From Isoetes taiwanensis (Eukaryota > Streptophyta > Lycopodiopsida > Isoetales > Isoetaceae), in contig JAJEKV010000020.1 of assembly GCA_021234155.1 (NCBI GenBank), positions 14,815,268-14,879,267 of the forward strand: a stretch of 64,000 nucleotides of DNA. The letters are read 5' to 3'. A program made the position numbers and the translations under genes. A model generated the notes under the pieces. That model had not been told where the DNA came from. It worked only from the letters and a program-made list of their open reading frames with translations, and did not search any database. This document shows positions 46,700 through 58,260 of this stretch, piece after piece. Numbering within the stretch: the first letter of the stretch is position 1; every line of letters begins with the position of its first letter.

Positions 46700-47205
46700 T
46701 ATTTTTTTGTCAAGATTATCGGATTCATGCAATTCTTGGATGGTTGAAAAGCCCGAAAGCCTATCTGGATAGCTTCTGAAAATGTAAGATTGGAGCATAT
46801 TGGACATCAAAAAGACTGTGAAAAGGGCGGACCCACGTTTAACCAAAAAGAGCTCGGCAAAATGCTTTTTCCGGTATCTCCCTCCCAAAATATTGGATTC
46901 AGGCATTTTTTTAGAGAGATAGAAAGCTTATCCAGAGAGCTTTCCAAGGATGTAGAAATTGAACAATTTGGATGGTAGAAAGGCTCTAAAAAATGCAGAT
47001 TAATGATTTCGGCCAGAAAAAGCTTGGCAGAATACTTTTTAACATATCTCCCTCTCAAAATATTGGATTCCGGTGTTTTTGGATGGATGAAAAGCTTATT
47101 GAATGAGCTTTCCAATGATATAAAATTCGACTATGGTTAGAGGAAAAGACCTGCGAAAAAATCCGATTGAAAATTTTAGCCAAAACAGATGGAGAAAAGC
47201 TTGAA
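46700..47205. repeat. three diverged tandem units of about 165 bp
   Basis: Units start near 46700, 46877 and 47046. Shared landmarks are TCTCCCTC-CAAAATATTGGATTC, GAAAGCTTAT, GAGCTTTCCAA-GAT and a GGC(C)AAAA...AGCTTGG/GAAAAGC motif. Period and style are satellite-like. Confidence 0.7.
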
Positions 47206-47694
47206 CAGGTTTGATGCTCAAAAACAAAAGGTAAGTGTTGTTTCCGTACGGGTACGGTAACTTTCATGTACTTACCGTACTCAACAATACATACGTTAAG
47301 TATGGAATAAGAAATGAACGGTTTTGGTAAAAAAAATGAATAGGTTAAAGTATGGGTACGTTACATATTGCTAGAAGCCATACAGTACGTAGCATACGTA
47401 TTTTATAAAAAAATATAAAAAACATGCAATTTCATTTTTTTTTTGCCTCGAACCTTTTTTTTCCCTCCGCTTTCCTTCTGCTCTGACCGACCGAATCGAC
47501 CCACGGGTCTGCTCTGCTCTTCCAGCCTCTGCCATGCGGCCCTTGCCTTAGGAGCAATCGTCTCAGGCCTGGTTCAAGGTATAGTGCTGTAAGAACTAGT
47601 TTTAGGAACTAGGTTTCAGGAAATCTATTAAGGGTTTATGGAGCTGGCAAATGGACGTCTCGGTGGAGCTATAGCAGAGGTAAGGGATCAATCA

Positions 47695-48420
47695 AATCCT
47701 TTAAAAGTCTTGCATTTTCAATCTTGCATTACTCATTTCTATTTTCTTGCATTTTCCAGTCTTGCATTTGAATTTTAAAGCAGTAGCAGCTCTGTGTGAA
47801 GCGAAAGCAGCATTGTAAAGTTCGTGGAGGTGAGGTGCAGCCACTATTTTTGCAGGTCCAACCACGATTTTCAGCTAAGTATGCATTCATTTTCATCATA
47901 GTTTGTTATTTTATTTGTGTTTATTATATTTGTAGTTATGCTTTTATGGATTATTTAGAGGCCGTGGATTTTATAGATTCAACAATGTTCTTTGGATTCA
48001 AATCAATCAGTTCTTGGATTATTATTTTATAGATTTAAATAATGCCGTATTTAAACGATCCATGTTTAAATGCCTTGTTTATTGCTGTAAAAATAATGCC
48101 GTGTTCATTTCTATTCTCTTGCATTTTCCAGTCTTGCAGTTGATTCTTAAAGCAAAAGCAGCTCCGTGTAAAGCAAAAGCAGCGCTGTAAAGTTTGTGGA
48201 GTGAGGTGCAGCCACTATTTTGCAGGTCCAACCATGATTATCAGCTAAGTATGCATTCATTCATCATAGTATTAATTTTAAATATCATTTCTGTTTGTTT
48301 GTAGTAATGCTTTTATAGATTTAGAGGCCTCGGATTTTATAGATTCACCAATGTTCTTGGATTATTCAAATCTGATTTGTACTAAAGATATGCTTTGCTT
48401 TGCTTGCTTGTTTCGTAGAA
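47695..48420. repeat. tandem duplication in the hAT 5' leader, period about 365 bp
   Basis: CTTGCATTTTCCAGTCTTGCA...GTGAGGTGCAGCCACTATTTT...CAGCTAAGTATGCATTCATT...TTAGAGGCCGTGGATTTTATAG occurs at about 47750-47990 and again at about 48118-48355. It duplicates a 5' leader or intron segment. Confidence 0.8.
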
Positions 48421-48443
48421 GAAGAGAATATGCCGCGTAAACC

Positions 48444-48740
48444 ATGTATTGCGATAATGTGAAGGTTCTAGCTAATGATAATAGATCATGGAATTGCAAA
48501 TTCTGTGGTCATTTTGGCACTGGAACAAAGACAAGGATGTGTGCACATCTAGCTCATGTCGCGGGGTATGGTGCCAACCCATGCCTCCAAGTACCAGGTG
48601 AAGTAAAAAAAGAATGCTTGAAAGAATTTGCTGGTGCATGCGAGGACGATACGCTAATGGATATGGATGCAACGGGAGGGATAGAGTCTTATGAATTTAA
48701 TGCAACTACAATAGGGATTTCTGCTGGTATGTTTTGCTGA
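48444..48740 (+). pseudogene. hAT transposase BED zinc-finger exon
   Basis: From ATG 48444 the frame reads SWNCKFCGHFGTGTKTRMCA then HLAHVAGYGANPC, the C-x2-C...H...C plant BED finger that binds transposon ends. An ATG 15 bases upstream (48429) opens MPRKP in a shifted frame, so the true start may be there with a one-base error. The exon reads into an intron at about 48724. The next exon begins near 48795 (GSSDATSIAFNASAAMPPPP) and is cut by the A-B element at 48942-48949. Confidence 0.75.
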
Positions 48741-48949
48741 TTTTTACATTATTTTTAGATGATCTTTACATGCTAATTTTTTTGTATTATGGTAGGCTCG
48801 TCTGATGCCACTTCCATTGCATTTAATGCTTCCGCGGCAATGCCACCTCCACCATCTCCGAATACTTCATCTATCTCTCGCAAACAGACTGAAATCCAAA
48901 CAAAACTTAAAAGGGAGAAGTGTTCTTACCATGAGGAGGATTGAATATG

Positions 48950-50391
48950 TAGCATAATAGCAGGGGGTTTTCTTTGTGTTTTTGTACGTTTTTTACTAAG
49001 GTTTTCCTATGATTTCGTGATGTATTCAAATGGATGTACTAATGCGTACATCTAGAGTGCACCATTTCTGAGCCATTGATTTTAGCCTTTTTTTTTTCCA
49101 ATAGTCAACAACCAATGGCTCACAACAAAAGCCCTTTTTTTGTGCGTGTAGTGCATAATGGTCAACAACCAATGGCTCACAACAAAAGCCCTCTTTTTGT
49201 GTGTGTGGTGCATAATGGGCAACAACCAATGGCTCACAACAAAAGCCCCTTTTGTGCGTGTGGGTGCATAATGGTCAACAACCAATGGCTCACAACAAAA
49301 GCCCTCTTTTTGTGTGTGTGGTGCATAATGGGCACATGAAAGGCTTGAAGGGCGCATGTAGTGCAGTTTCCCCGCCGGCAACACATTTCTTATCATAACT
49401 TTTGATCCAGAGCTCTGTTTGAGATGATTTTTATTGCGTTGGAAAGCTCTCTCCAAGATCTTTTTGATGATGTATGATATGGATATGTTTGGTTAAGTTA
49501 TCTATGCTAAAACAGCAATTTTTCAGCCGGGTTTGGTAGGCTTTCACAACCTACCAAATGATTAATCTGAGTGATTGCTTATTGGATATTGTTTTATGGC
49601 TCATTCCGAATGAAGCTTGCAAAACAATTACTATGCATTTTTAGATTTTGAGGCAGTTATTAAGCAAATTCCAAGGCTTCTAGATCCTTGTGCTAACAAG
49701 CAGAAAAGTTTCCCACTTTGGTTTCTCACCACAAGAATCCATGGAGGCCGAAGGCTGCTGTTAAATTCCAGTTGAAAAATGTTTGTGTATGGGTGTTGCA
49801 AACTTTATGATTACAGGTGATGAAAGCCTCAAATGAATTCTAGTTTTTTTCTGGTTTGAATTCTAAAATTTTTGTCACACGGGGGGGGGGGACGTCCTTA
49901 AGGCCCCGAAGGGGCCAAAAAAATTTTTTTGCAACACAAATCATTAACATCCAATATATAAAAAATCCCCCAACACATAACAACCATTGACATTAACAAC
50001 CAACACATAACTACCATTGACATTAATTAACACAACCATTGGGTCCAACACATTTAAATTAAAACCCCCCTTAAACCCCCTTTGGTTTGGGTGCATATTC
50101 ATACGGGGGGTGACGTAGGGCAGCGAGAGCCCTCATAATTGTATTTTGCACGTACAAAATCAACACCATATAGTATTCCGTTTGAAATCTTATAGTAATT
50201 TGCGAATCTTGTTATACAGTATAGCAAATTTTGTACTTGCATACCCCACAAACGAGGAACTTTACGTACGGTGTAGATTAAGGAATAAGGGGTAAATATG
50301 CCTATCCAACAGCTCTCGTTGACCGGAGTCACCCCGTGTGAATATGCACCCAAATCAAAGGGGGTTTAAGGGGGATTTTAATTTAAATGTG
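48950..50391 (+). mobile_element. A-B element E3 inserted in the hAT coding sequence
   Basis: Starts with module A4 (TAGCATAATAGCAGGGGG) and ends in a truncated right arm of module B3 (TTAATTTAAATGTG). TGAATATG stands at 48942-48949 and again at 50392-50399, an 8-bp direct repeat flanking the insert. The two ends are not inverted repeats of each other. The middle (49063-49880) matches 61435-62240 and contains the 59-bp minisatellite. It has no gene fragment. Confidence 0.75.
49090..49335. repeat. minisatellite, about 58-bp unit, four copies (three at 61465-61640)
   Basis: The unit GGTCAACAACCAATGGCTCA, then CAACAAAAGCCC-TTTTT and GTGCGTGTGGTGCATAAT, is repeated in tandem in both E3 and E5. 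The copy number differs between the two elements. Confidence 0.9.
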
Positions 50392-50392
50392 T

Positions 50393-51388
50393 GAATATGC
50401 AATGGAGTTGCAGGTGAGATGTTTTGTGGAAGCAAACTTGTCATTCAATTTACTGCAGCTGCCATGTTGGACAAAGATGATAGAGGCTTTTAGCGAAATT
50501 GGTGAGAAGTGCTCCGGTGTTACTTATTCTCAAATGAGAAATGCAAGGCTGAAAAAAACACTTATTGATGTCACCGCTAAATGTGATCATGTGAAGGCTA
50601 CGTGGCCAAAATATGGTTGTACTATTATGTCTGACGGATGGGTTGATATTACTGGTAGAGGGCTTATTAATATCATTGTTTCTAGTGCTTATGGATCCAT
50701 GTTCTTGAAGACTATTGACTGCAGCAAAGTTGGAACAAGGGTTGATGCCTCTTTTTTAGCTGAAAGTATGAAATCCGCTATCATAGAAGCTGGTAAACAA
50801 AATGTGGTCCAAGTTGTAACCGATAATGGTGCTCCATGTATAGCAATGGGGAGACAAATCGAAGAGGAATTCTTAACTATTGTGACAACTCCATGCGCTT
50901 CACATTGCCTTGATCTCTTACTTGAAGATATTGGCAAACTTGATTGGGTTAGGGCAGCCCACACGAGAGCCCGAAAAATATCAGTTTTCTTTTCCAAAAG
51001 AAAGTTTGCAAAGAATACATTTAGGTATTACAGTCCTAACCTCGCCATTTTGAGGCCTTGTGCAACAAGATTTGGTGTGATTTTTATTTTAGTGGAGCGC
51101 CTACTTAAGGTATGGATTCCATTACAACAAACAGTGGTTTCTGATCATTGGAACAATTGGACTGATAGTCGAAAAGAAGAGACCAAAACTGTCCAAAAAT
51201 ATGTGTTGGATCCTGCAACAAAACTTTCTTTTGAATTGGTCAGAAAAATTATGGAACCATTATATTGCGTGTTGCGATTGACTGATATGGAAGGATGCAC
51301 AATGGGCCTTTTGTATGAGTTCATGACAAGAACTGAAACTGCAATAAAGGATGGGCAAAGTTCGGATATTGACAATGCTACCAAGTAA
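50393..51388 (+). pseudogene. hAT transposase DUF659 exon
   Basis: The open frame enters from upstream as RRIEYAMELQVRCFVEANLS, with FNLLQLPCWTKMIEAF corresponding to the start of DUF659. Then WPKYGCTIMSDGWVDITGRG, the first catalytic Asp region (SDGW), VVQVVTDNGAPCIAMGRQIE with the second Asp (VTDNG) and PCASHCLDLLLEDIGK, all hAT hallmarks. It ends at a GTAAGT donor after DIDNATK (51387). Upstream it is separated from the BED exons by the E3 insertion. No stop codon within this exon. Confidence 0.88.
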
Positions 51389-51632
51389 GTCTTAAAATTC
51401 CAATTTTTTAAAATTTCAAATTCTGATTTTTGAACTCTAAATTTTGCTTAAGTTTGGCGCCTCTCTGAAATTCTGATTTTTAAAAATCTGATTTTTTCTT
51501 GCTTAAGTTCCTTAGATTTGGCACTCAAGTTTAAGTTCAAAATTCTGATTTTTGTTGCTTAAGTTCCTCAAGTTTCAGCCAATGATTTTTGACAAACATA
51601 TATTTCATATAATATTTGTCTCATCTTTTTAG

Positions 51633-52288
51633 GTACAAACAAGTGTTGGACCTGTTTGAATAACGATGGAAATGGTTTTTGAAGCTGATTCATATTGTTG
51701 CACATCTCCTCCATCCTTTGTGGAGGCGAGGAAGCTCTATTGTGCCGCCTACCTTAATGGAAGGTTTCATTAATTACATTAGTGGTGCTATAGTACTGAA
51801 GAGAATGCTATTTTTTTGCTAGAAACAGTTTTGATGCCTTCCGTAACAATGCGTCCGCTATGTTTATGGTTCCTCTTGCCCAAACCGAGAACTACCAAAC
51901 AAAGGTCCATTTTCATGGTGGGAACATTTTGGAGGCGCCACACCAGAGTTACAAGCTTTGGCGATCCGTGTCTTATCACAGGTATTAATAATGCATGCAT
52001 CTTGAATTTGTAATTTCAAACATTGTGTTTTAAGGTAGCCTATAATTACTATTTCAATTCAATTATAATATTGAGTGAAGTTGTCTTCAATGTTTAATCT
52101 AATGAAACCAAGTCTCGCAGGATTGTTCATCGGGTGCATGTGAACGAAATTGGAGTGCACATGCACTTGCACATACAAAGAAACGGAACCGGCTGAAACC
52201 TGCTCAACTAGAGCGGTTAGTATTCATAAGAGAAAACATAAGATTGATGCACAAGTTTGAGACTCGTGGGAAGTCTCCCAAGCAGGTA
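51633..52288 (+). pseudogene. hAT transposase C-terminal exons (dimerisation domain)
   Basis: After a TTTTTAG acceptor the frame reads YKQVLDLFE-stop-RWKWFL; the stop is TAA where CAA (Gln) would fit. Then LIHIVAHLLHPLWRR and, with frameshifts, GPFSWWEHFGGATPELQALA and IRVLSQ (about 51906-51981). A further exon at about 52120 reads DCSSGACERNWSAHALAHTK, KRNRLKPAQLERLVFIRENI and RLMHKFE, ending at a GTAACA donor. These are the hAT C-terminal dimerisation motifs. The nonsense and frameshifts make the protein inactive. Confidence 0.8.
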
Positions 52289-52404
52289 ACAAATTGACTT
52301 GTTATCTCTTATATTTTGTTTTAAGTGATATCCAATTCATATATTTAATTATTAGGTGATACAAAGTTTCAATATATTTCTAACTTAAGCTTGATTATGT
52401 GTAG

Positions 52405-52839
52405 GTGAATCCCTTCGAAGTAACCAAATCTGATTTGTCAGACATAACTCCTCCACCTGCTGAATTGTTAAGTGAGAGAGAACGAGAATTAGTGAAGAAG
52501 TTTTTTGAGGAAAGTACAGGTTCAAGCACTAGAAGAGTAACAAGAAGTCAGACTAGATCTGTTGCTGCTGCTGCGTCAAATGTTGCGTCCAGCTCTCATA
52601 CTAGAACATTACGCTCACGAAGACGAGGTAGAGGAAGAGGTAGGAGTGTGGCAGCCCCATTCAAAGTGGATGTCATGGCGGAGGAGGAGCAGGTTGAAGA
52701 CGAGGAGGAATGGGAAGATGAAATGGCGGGGCACTCTGATCATGAGGAAAATGATTCTGATAATAGCTCCTCAGATGATTCCGTCTATTCCACAGAGAGC
52801 CAAGAAGGTGAGAAAGAAGGTGAGAAAGAAAACAGTTAG
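52405..52839 (+). pseudogene. hAT transposase last exon, Ser/Glu-rich tail
   Basis: After a GTAG acceptor the open frame reads VNPFEVTKSDLSDITPPPAE, ERERELVKKFFEEST, a basic stretch TLRSRRRGRGRGRS that could act as nuclear localisation signal, and an acidic tail (EEEWEDEMAGHSDHEENDSD...GEKEGEKENS) before TAG. Basic then acidic C-terminal tails are common in plant DUF659 hAT proteins. No disruption in this exon. Confidence 0.75.
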
Positions 52840-53589
52840 GTTATTTTATTTCAAATTTATCCAGATCTCCACTTGTTGAGTGTGCATCATTTCATTTGTT
52901 TCAGCTGCATAATTTTCCAGGAGGAGTTGGTGATGAGTGAAGGATCATGTGATGCCATTTTGAAGTAAAAGTATGTCTTTCATATCTTTGAAACAAGTTT
53001 TATACTGGTTGGTTTGATATTGAAAACAAAAACATAGCCAAATATGTTTTTTAATTTTGGTAGTATATAACATTGCCGAGACTTTTAATCGCAACAATGT
53101 CTTACATTTGGACCTGGTAGTATAATAAGTACTAACTAAGGAATACAATCGGTTTTCTATTATATGCTTTTTTTTTCATGTATGTACAGGTACTTTGCTG
53201 AATTGTTTGCAACTTGTAAAAAGTAAAAAATAAGGCTCCTAGATTAATCTACTTTCATCTGTACACCTCCGCCTTAAAACCTCTTACCTTTTACATGTGA
53301 ATCATATTCTGAATGTGGTGTTTCTAATGCATGGAGTAAACATGTGGTCAAAAGTATTCTACAACCTAAAATTTAATTGTTTTAGTAGAAAAAGCTTGCA
53401 AATTAGGAGTGTGGTACGTACGGTACGTATTTTACGTACGTTAAGTATTGTATAGGTACAATACCTCTATACTTTTAACGTACTATTTTTTTTTTTTTGG
53501 TACGTTAAAAGCTTTGAAGTACCTTATGAGGTAAAATACGCTAAATACTTATGTACCCGTACAGGTACGGTAAGTACGGAACAACACTG

Positions 53590-53825
53590 CAAAATAGAGA
53601 GGATATAACTAGGAAAACTAAGAATAAACTAAGGGTAAGCAGAAAAGAAGCTAACACTAAGAATAAAAAATCCAGCTCAAAAGAGAATGCCGATGAGAAC
53701 TGAGAGAGAGAACACATTATATATAGGAAAGAAAGGATCCAAATGAGGCCTGAGCCAAAAAAGACGTCCCTTTCCCAAGCATGATGGTTCTATTCATGCT
53801 AAATAGAACCATTGCATTATTATAA
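53590..53825. repeat. flank and second copy of the 24700-24840 repeat
   Basis: AGAGAATGCCGATGAGAACT through GAGGCCTGAGCCAAAAAA, CCCTTTCCCAAGCATGATGG and ACCATTGCATT matches 24702-24836 in the same orientation. The similarity stops at ACCATTGCATT in both, marking a family boundary. From 53826 the sequence matches the repeat at 12850-12987. Confidence 0.75.
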
Positions 53826-53929
53826 TCTGACTGTTATATATGTAACCTTCCATTGTCAATGTAATATTACTATAATATAGAATATCATTATAATCTTTTG
53901 TACCAGTTATATTCTTTACAAGAATTTAG

Positions 53930-54125
53930 CGTTGGTGAAGCCAACACCCTGTGCATCGAGTGGAATCCCAATATATATTGTTTTGTGTGAAATTTTTGAG
54001 TCTCCATAACTCTTATTTAAGAAATTCATGTGGCACTCCTGGGATTGAACCCAGATACAACCATTAGTGCGGTGTCCACGGTGTAGGCAGAGCATCAATG
54101 CCCTATGGGTGCTCTCCCTACATCG
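53930..54125 (-). repeat. tRNA-derived SINE-like segment
   Basis: On the minus strand GGGAGAGCACCCATAGGGC (A-box-like, about 54118) is followed by TGGGTTCAATCCC at about 54052-54040, a good Pol III B box, at a spacing longer than in a tRNA. No cloverleaf could be drawn. The 3' limit near 53930 lacks a clear tail. Confidence 0.4.
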
Positions 54126-54129
54126 TGAG

Positions 54130-55689
54130 TGTGAAATGTGATGGTGTTTTTTTTTTTTTCCCTCTTTGGGTACATCTTCTCAGTGCACTAAAGGCATTTG
54201 CATCATACACCAAAAGAATGGACTCAAGTAATTTAGATGACACTTCCAAAAATAGTTTGCCATCGTTGTAGCCAAAGTCGCTCTTACTTTCAAAATGGAG
54301 TGCAATAAATATGCATCAATGGTCAATGCCATGTGAATCTAATATTTCAAATATCGTATAAATCAAACCATGCTAATGAATCTAAGGTGTAAAAAATCCT
54401 AGTGAAGTTTCAACTTATTGATGTAATCACATAGCTCCTAAATGTTGGAACTCTGTATGTAACCATCATTAGATTGTATAGAACTTCCATGTTTGGTGGT
54501 GCAAAAGCAAAAAATAAGAGGGTTGAAGTATGCTTACTAAATGTTTCATGGCCATATGAATTCAACGGAACGATGCTTGTTGGCAAAGAGCTTCCATCTT
54601 TGCTGGTGCAGAAGCTAGAAATGTCAGGCTTGAAGCATGCTTACTAGATGTCCTATGGCCATGTGAGTCAACAGATTTGCATTCACAATTAACTATTGTG
54701 CATGGTCACTGTAAAGGAATATAAATTGTACCAGAGTCAATAGTAGAACAACTCAACTATGAACCAAGGAAGGGCTAGCTATGAGGCAATGGTGACTTAG
54801 AGAAAATAGTGTGAGGTAATGCAATATAGTAGTTTTGGATTTATAAGCTCAATATCTCTTTGTCACTAGATTGAGTTGGGCTTAGAGACATGTATATTTA
54901 GATATGATGCCTTCCAAACTACTTATCTAAATTATTGCTATGAAAATCATAAAACATGCCATACACACCCTGCGATCCAATAGCAGCTCCCAAGTTGCAG
55001 CTCCCAAGTTCATTCTTCTTTCCCTTACCCATATCTTAAATTTATGTATAATCTAAGTAATTGAATCCAAATTATTGCTGGCAAATTCTATATCTGCACA
55101 ACACTTCTAGCTAAATTATTGCCACAAATATCATAAAGAACTAAAACTATCAAATCCCATATTCTCCTATGCCCTTCGCTAAATTATTGCCACAAAGTGC
55201 AGGAGAACTCCAAGACCAAGGAGTTTTGAAGCTGCTTTTTAGCTAAGCAATTGCTTTCAGAACATAGACATGACAAAGAGCAAATTTAGGCGAGGTTAAG
55301 TCAGCCAACACAAGCAACAGAATGCATCAGATTATGATCTTCAAAAGCATAAGATTTCTAGGAATTTTAGATGCTTATAGAAATGCAAAAGATTTATGAA
55401 GAGCCAAATGGCTGCATGTATTGTTGCACTTTTTATGGAGTTTATTGCCCTAGGGACGAAATGTAAATACTCTACCATATGCTATTGACATCAGCACGCG
55501 TGTCGTAAGGGACTTGGTGCCATATACTTTGTATTGGTATATGAGTTAACCCACATAAGGAAGGAGTCATCAACTAGGCAAGCTTTACTGACATAAGTTC
55601 AAAAAAGCATTACAGAATTGGCAACTGTTAACCGATATTAATCTCTTTCTTATGGTAAAGTTCACATAAAACTTCTATCTTACTGAGAC
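54130..55689. other. gene-free stretch
   Basis: A degenerate internal repeat (TTGGTGGTGCAAAAGCAAAAAA/TTTGCTGGTGCAGAAGCTAGAAA...GAAGCATGCTTACTA-ATGTC-TATGGCCAT-TGA) occurs at about 54490 and 54600. No coding frame. Confidence 0.45.
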
Positions 55690-58260
55690 TACTAATCTTG
55701 TTAGCTTATACTTCCTCACAATCATTAGCAATCTGCAGAATCACGAGTTTGGCAAAACATTGGAAAACTTTCAATCTTTCCTTTCTCTTCCACCAGATCA
55801 ATGATATTCTTGTTCACACTTTTAACAGGATTGTCGTCTTTTGTGTTGAATTCCTTTCAGATCAAGTAATTGCTTCGCGTATAAATTGTACGGGTTACCT
55901 TAGAATTCATATCTTTACCAGAATCTTGCTGGTTATGCAGAGGTTCTATGTGCATGCTCATTTCGTATTAAATCTAATGCCCTGCCTTAAAAATAATAAT
56001 TGCTGCTCATTTTCAATATGGAAACATGGAGTCCTCCCTTGAGCTCTTTGAACAAATGTAGAAAGAAGACACCATGGCAAACTGGCAAACTCTATGAACA
56101 AATGGAGCAAGAAGGCATCATGGCAAAATTGTTTAGACTGTTAATAGGATTGTCGTCTTTTACACCAACATTAGTTGCATTTTTAGTCAGATGAAATAAG
56201 ATAACTTATCTAATTGATATTTGAGCCATCGTATCGTAAATATCTAAGTGGTGAATGCAGTATGTTTAGAAACAATAATAGTTAGTGAACAAATGCAAAG
56301 AGAAGGTGTGGAACCCAACACCGTTGTGCTTCTAGGCGTTCTAGATGTTTATAGAAATGCAAAAGATTTATAAAGAGCCAAATGGCTGCAACATGTACTG
56401 CTTTTAAACCAAGTATTTGCTGCATTTATAGATTGTACGGATCACCTTGGATTTCACGTCCTTAGTGCCAGTCAAATATGGAATCTTGCTAGTTATGCAA
56501 AGGTTCTGCGGACACGTCCATTGGTAATAAATCTAATGCACTGCCTTAGAAATGTATTTGCATGGAATCCAATAATTGCTGCTCATGGTCGTAAAGGAAA
56601 TAGGAAGTCCTCCCTTGAGCTCTTTGAACAAATGCAACAAGAAGACACTATGGCAACTGTTTGAATAAATAGAGCAAGAAGGCACCATGGCAAACAAATT
56701 CTCATTTAATATCTTGCTTGCTCCATTCATTTCTACTTATACCCTGATATGGAGCCAGAAGATATTCTGATAATGGATTAGAAACTCACTTACTTTTGGG
56801 ACTCTACTACTTGAAATGTATGCAACATCTGCAAACTTGTTGGACTCCATGATTATAGCACATGTGAAGAATAGAATCAGCTATAAGACGCTGCTACTTC
56901 TTGAGCAAATATATAGAGAAAGTATCAAACCCAATACTATACACTTCTAGGCATTCTAGGTTCAGAGAATCCATTGCAATATTTAAATTAGACTTACTGA
57001 GACGACCCCTTTTTTTTTTTTAAAGGATCAAAGCCAAAAAGTTTATTAATCAGATAAAAAGTACAAAATTTACATGTCTCATCTAACTATGTAAGCACAA
57101 AAGATGCCACAGGAGCCTGAAGCACAATGTACTTACTCTAGAATAGAAGACTAATAGTTTGGTTAGCTTATATTTCCTCACAATCATTAGCAATCTGCAG
57201 AATTACTAGCTTGGCAAAACATTGCAAAACTTCCAATCTTTCCTTTCTCTTCCACCAGATCAATGATATTCTTGTTCAAACTTTTAACAGGATTGTCGTC
57301 TTTTACACCAATATGAGTTGCATTTTTAGTCAGATTGAATAAGATAACTTACCAATTCATGTTTGAGCCATCATATCGTAAACATCTAAGTGGTGAATGC
57401 AGTACATTCACAAAACACAATATTGAACAAATGCAAGTTGTGGAACCCAACATCGATGCACTTCTAGGCATTCTAGATGTTTATAGAAACGTAAAAGATT
57501 TATAGAGAGCTGCAACATATACTGCTATATCTTTCTTTTCCACTGTCATAGGACTGTGTTGAATTGCTTTTAGACCCAGTAATTGCTTCGCTTATGAATT
57601 GTATGGATTATCTTGGAATTCACGTCTTTAACGAAACCTTGCTAATTATGAAGAGGTTCCGTGGACACAAAATCTTGCTAATTATGCAGAGATTCTATGG
57701 ATATATTTGGTATTAAATCTAATGCCTTGCCCTAGAAAAGTATTTGCATAGAATTCAATAATTGATGCTCATTTTCGACATGGAAACAGGGAGTTCTCCC
57801 TTGAGCTCTTTGAACAAATGCAGCAAGAAGGCACCATGGCAAGCTCTTTGAACAAATGGAGCAAGAAGGCATCATGGCAAAATTGTTCAAACTATTAATA
57901 GGATTGTCATATTTTACACTAACATTAGTTGAATTTTTAGTCAGAAGCAATAAGATAACTTACCTAATTGATGTTTGAGCCATCGTATCATAAACATCTA
58001 AGTGGTGAATGCAGTACGTTTACAAACAACATAGCGAACAATTGCAAAGAGAAGGTATGGAATGAACTCAACGCCATTGTGCTTCTAGGCATTCTAAATG
58101 CTTATAAAAATGCAAAAGATTTGTGAAGAGCCAAATGGCTGCAACATGTATTGCTACATCTTTCTTTTTCAGTGTCATAGGAATGTGTTGAATTGCTTTT
58201 GAACCACGTAATTGCTTCACTTATAGATTGTACGGATCACCTTGGATTTCACAGTCCTGC
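55690..58260 (+). pseudogene. reiterated PPR-protein pseudogene fragments
   Basis: At least four degenerate copies of one PPR-coding segment lie head to tail (about 55690, 56210, 57160, 57960). Shared blocks are CTCACAATCATTAGCAATCT...CCACCAGATCAATGATATTC, GGATTGTCGTCTTTTACACC and GAGCCATCGTATCGTAAA, followed by coding pieces. The best copy (56287-56664) reads EQMQREGVEPNTVVLLGVLD and later CLRNVFAWNPIIAAHGRKGN then RKSSLELFEQMQQE, a typical PLS-type PPR repeat (organelle RNA processing factors). All copies carry stops and shifts. Confidence 0.75.
57010..57132 (-). mobile_element. LINE/retroposon 3' end with poly-A tail (copy 2)
   Basis: Reverse complement of the segment at 9707-9853: poly-T (57010-57021), then AGCCAAAAAGTTTATTAATC and on to GTAC at 57132. 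Inserted in the PPR pseudogene cluster, splitting copies b and c. 5'-truncated to about 120 bp. Confidence 0.75.

Larger units (their letters stand above)
47233..53589 (+). mobile_element. hAT transposon with full transposase gene structure, decayed and nested
   Basis: Left TIR TAAGTGTTGTTTCCGTACGG (47232 onward) and right TIR read on the minus strand CAGTGTTGTTCCGTACTTAC (53589 inward) are followed by related GTACGG/CCGTAC-rich subterminal repeats. Flanks CAAAAGGT and CAAAATAG may be a degraded 8-bp target duplication. The plus-strand gene has a BED zinc-finger exon, a DUF659/RNase H-like exon, a C-terminal dimerisation exon and an acidic last exon. A 1.44-kb A-B element at 48950-50391 lies in the coding region. 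Stops (for example E-stop-RWKW at about 51661) show decay. Confidence 0.85.

Noticed and set aside
49026-49456. Repetitive ORF with AHYAPHTQKEGFCCEPLVVD-type repeats (also 61397-61708)
   Set aside because: Produced by the 58-bp minisatellite in A-B elements; the frame shifts between units and copies.
52562-52879. Second open frame overlapping the last hAT exon
   Set aside because: Out-of-frame shadow of the 52405-52839 exon.
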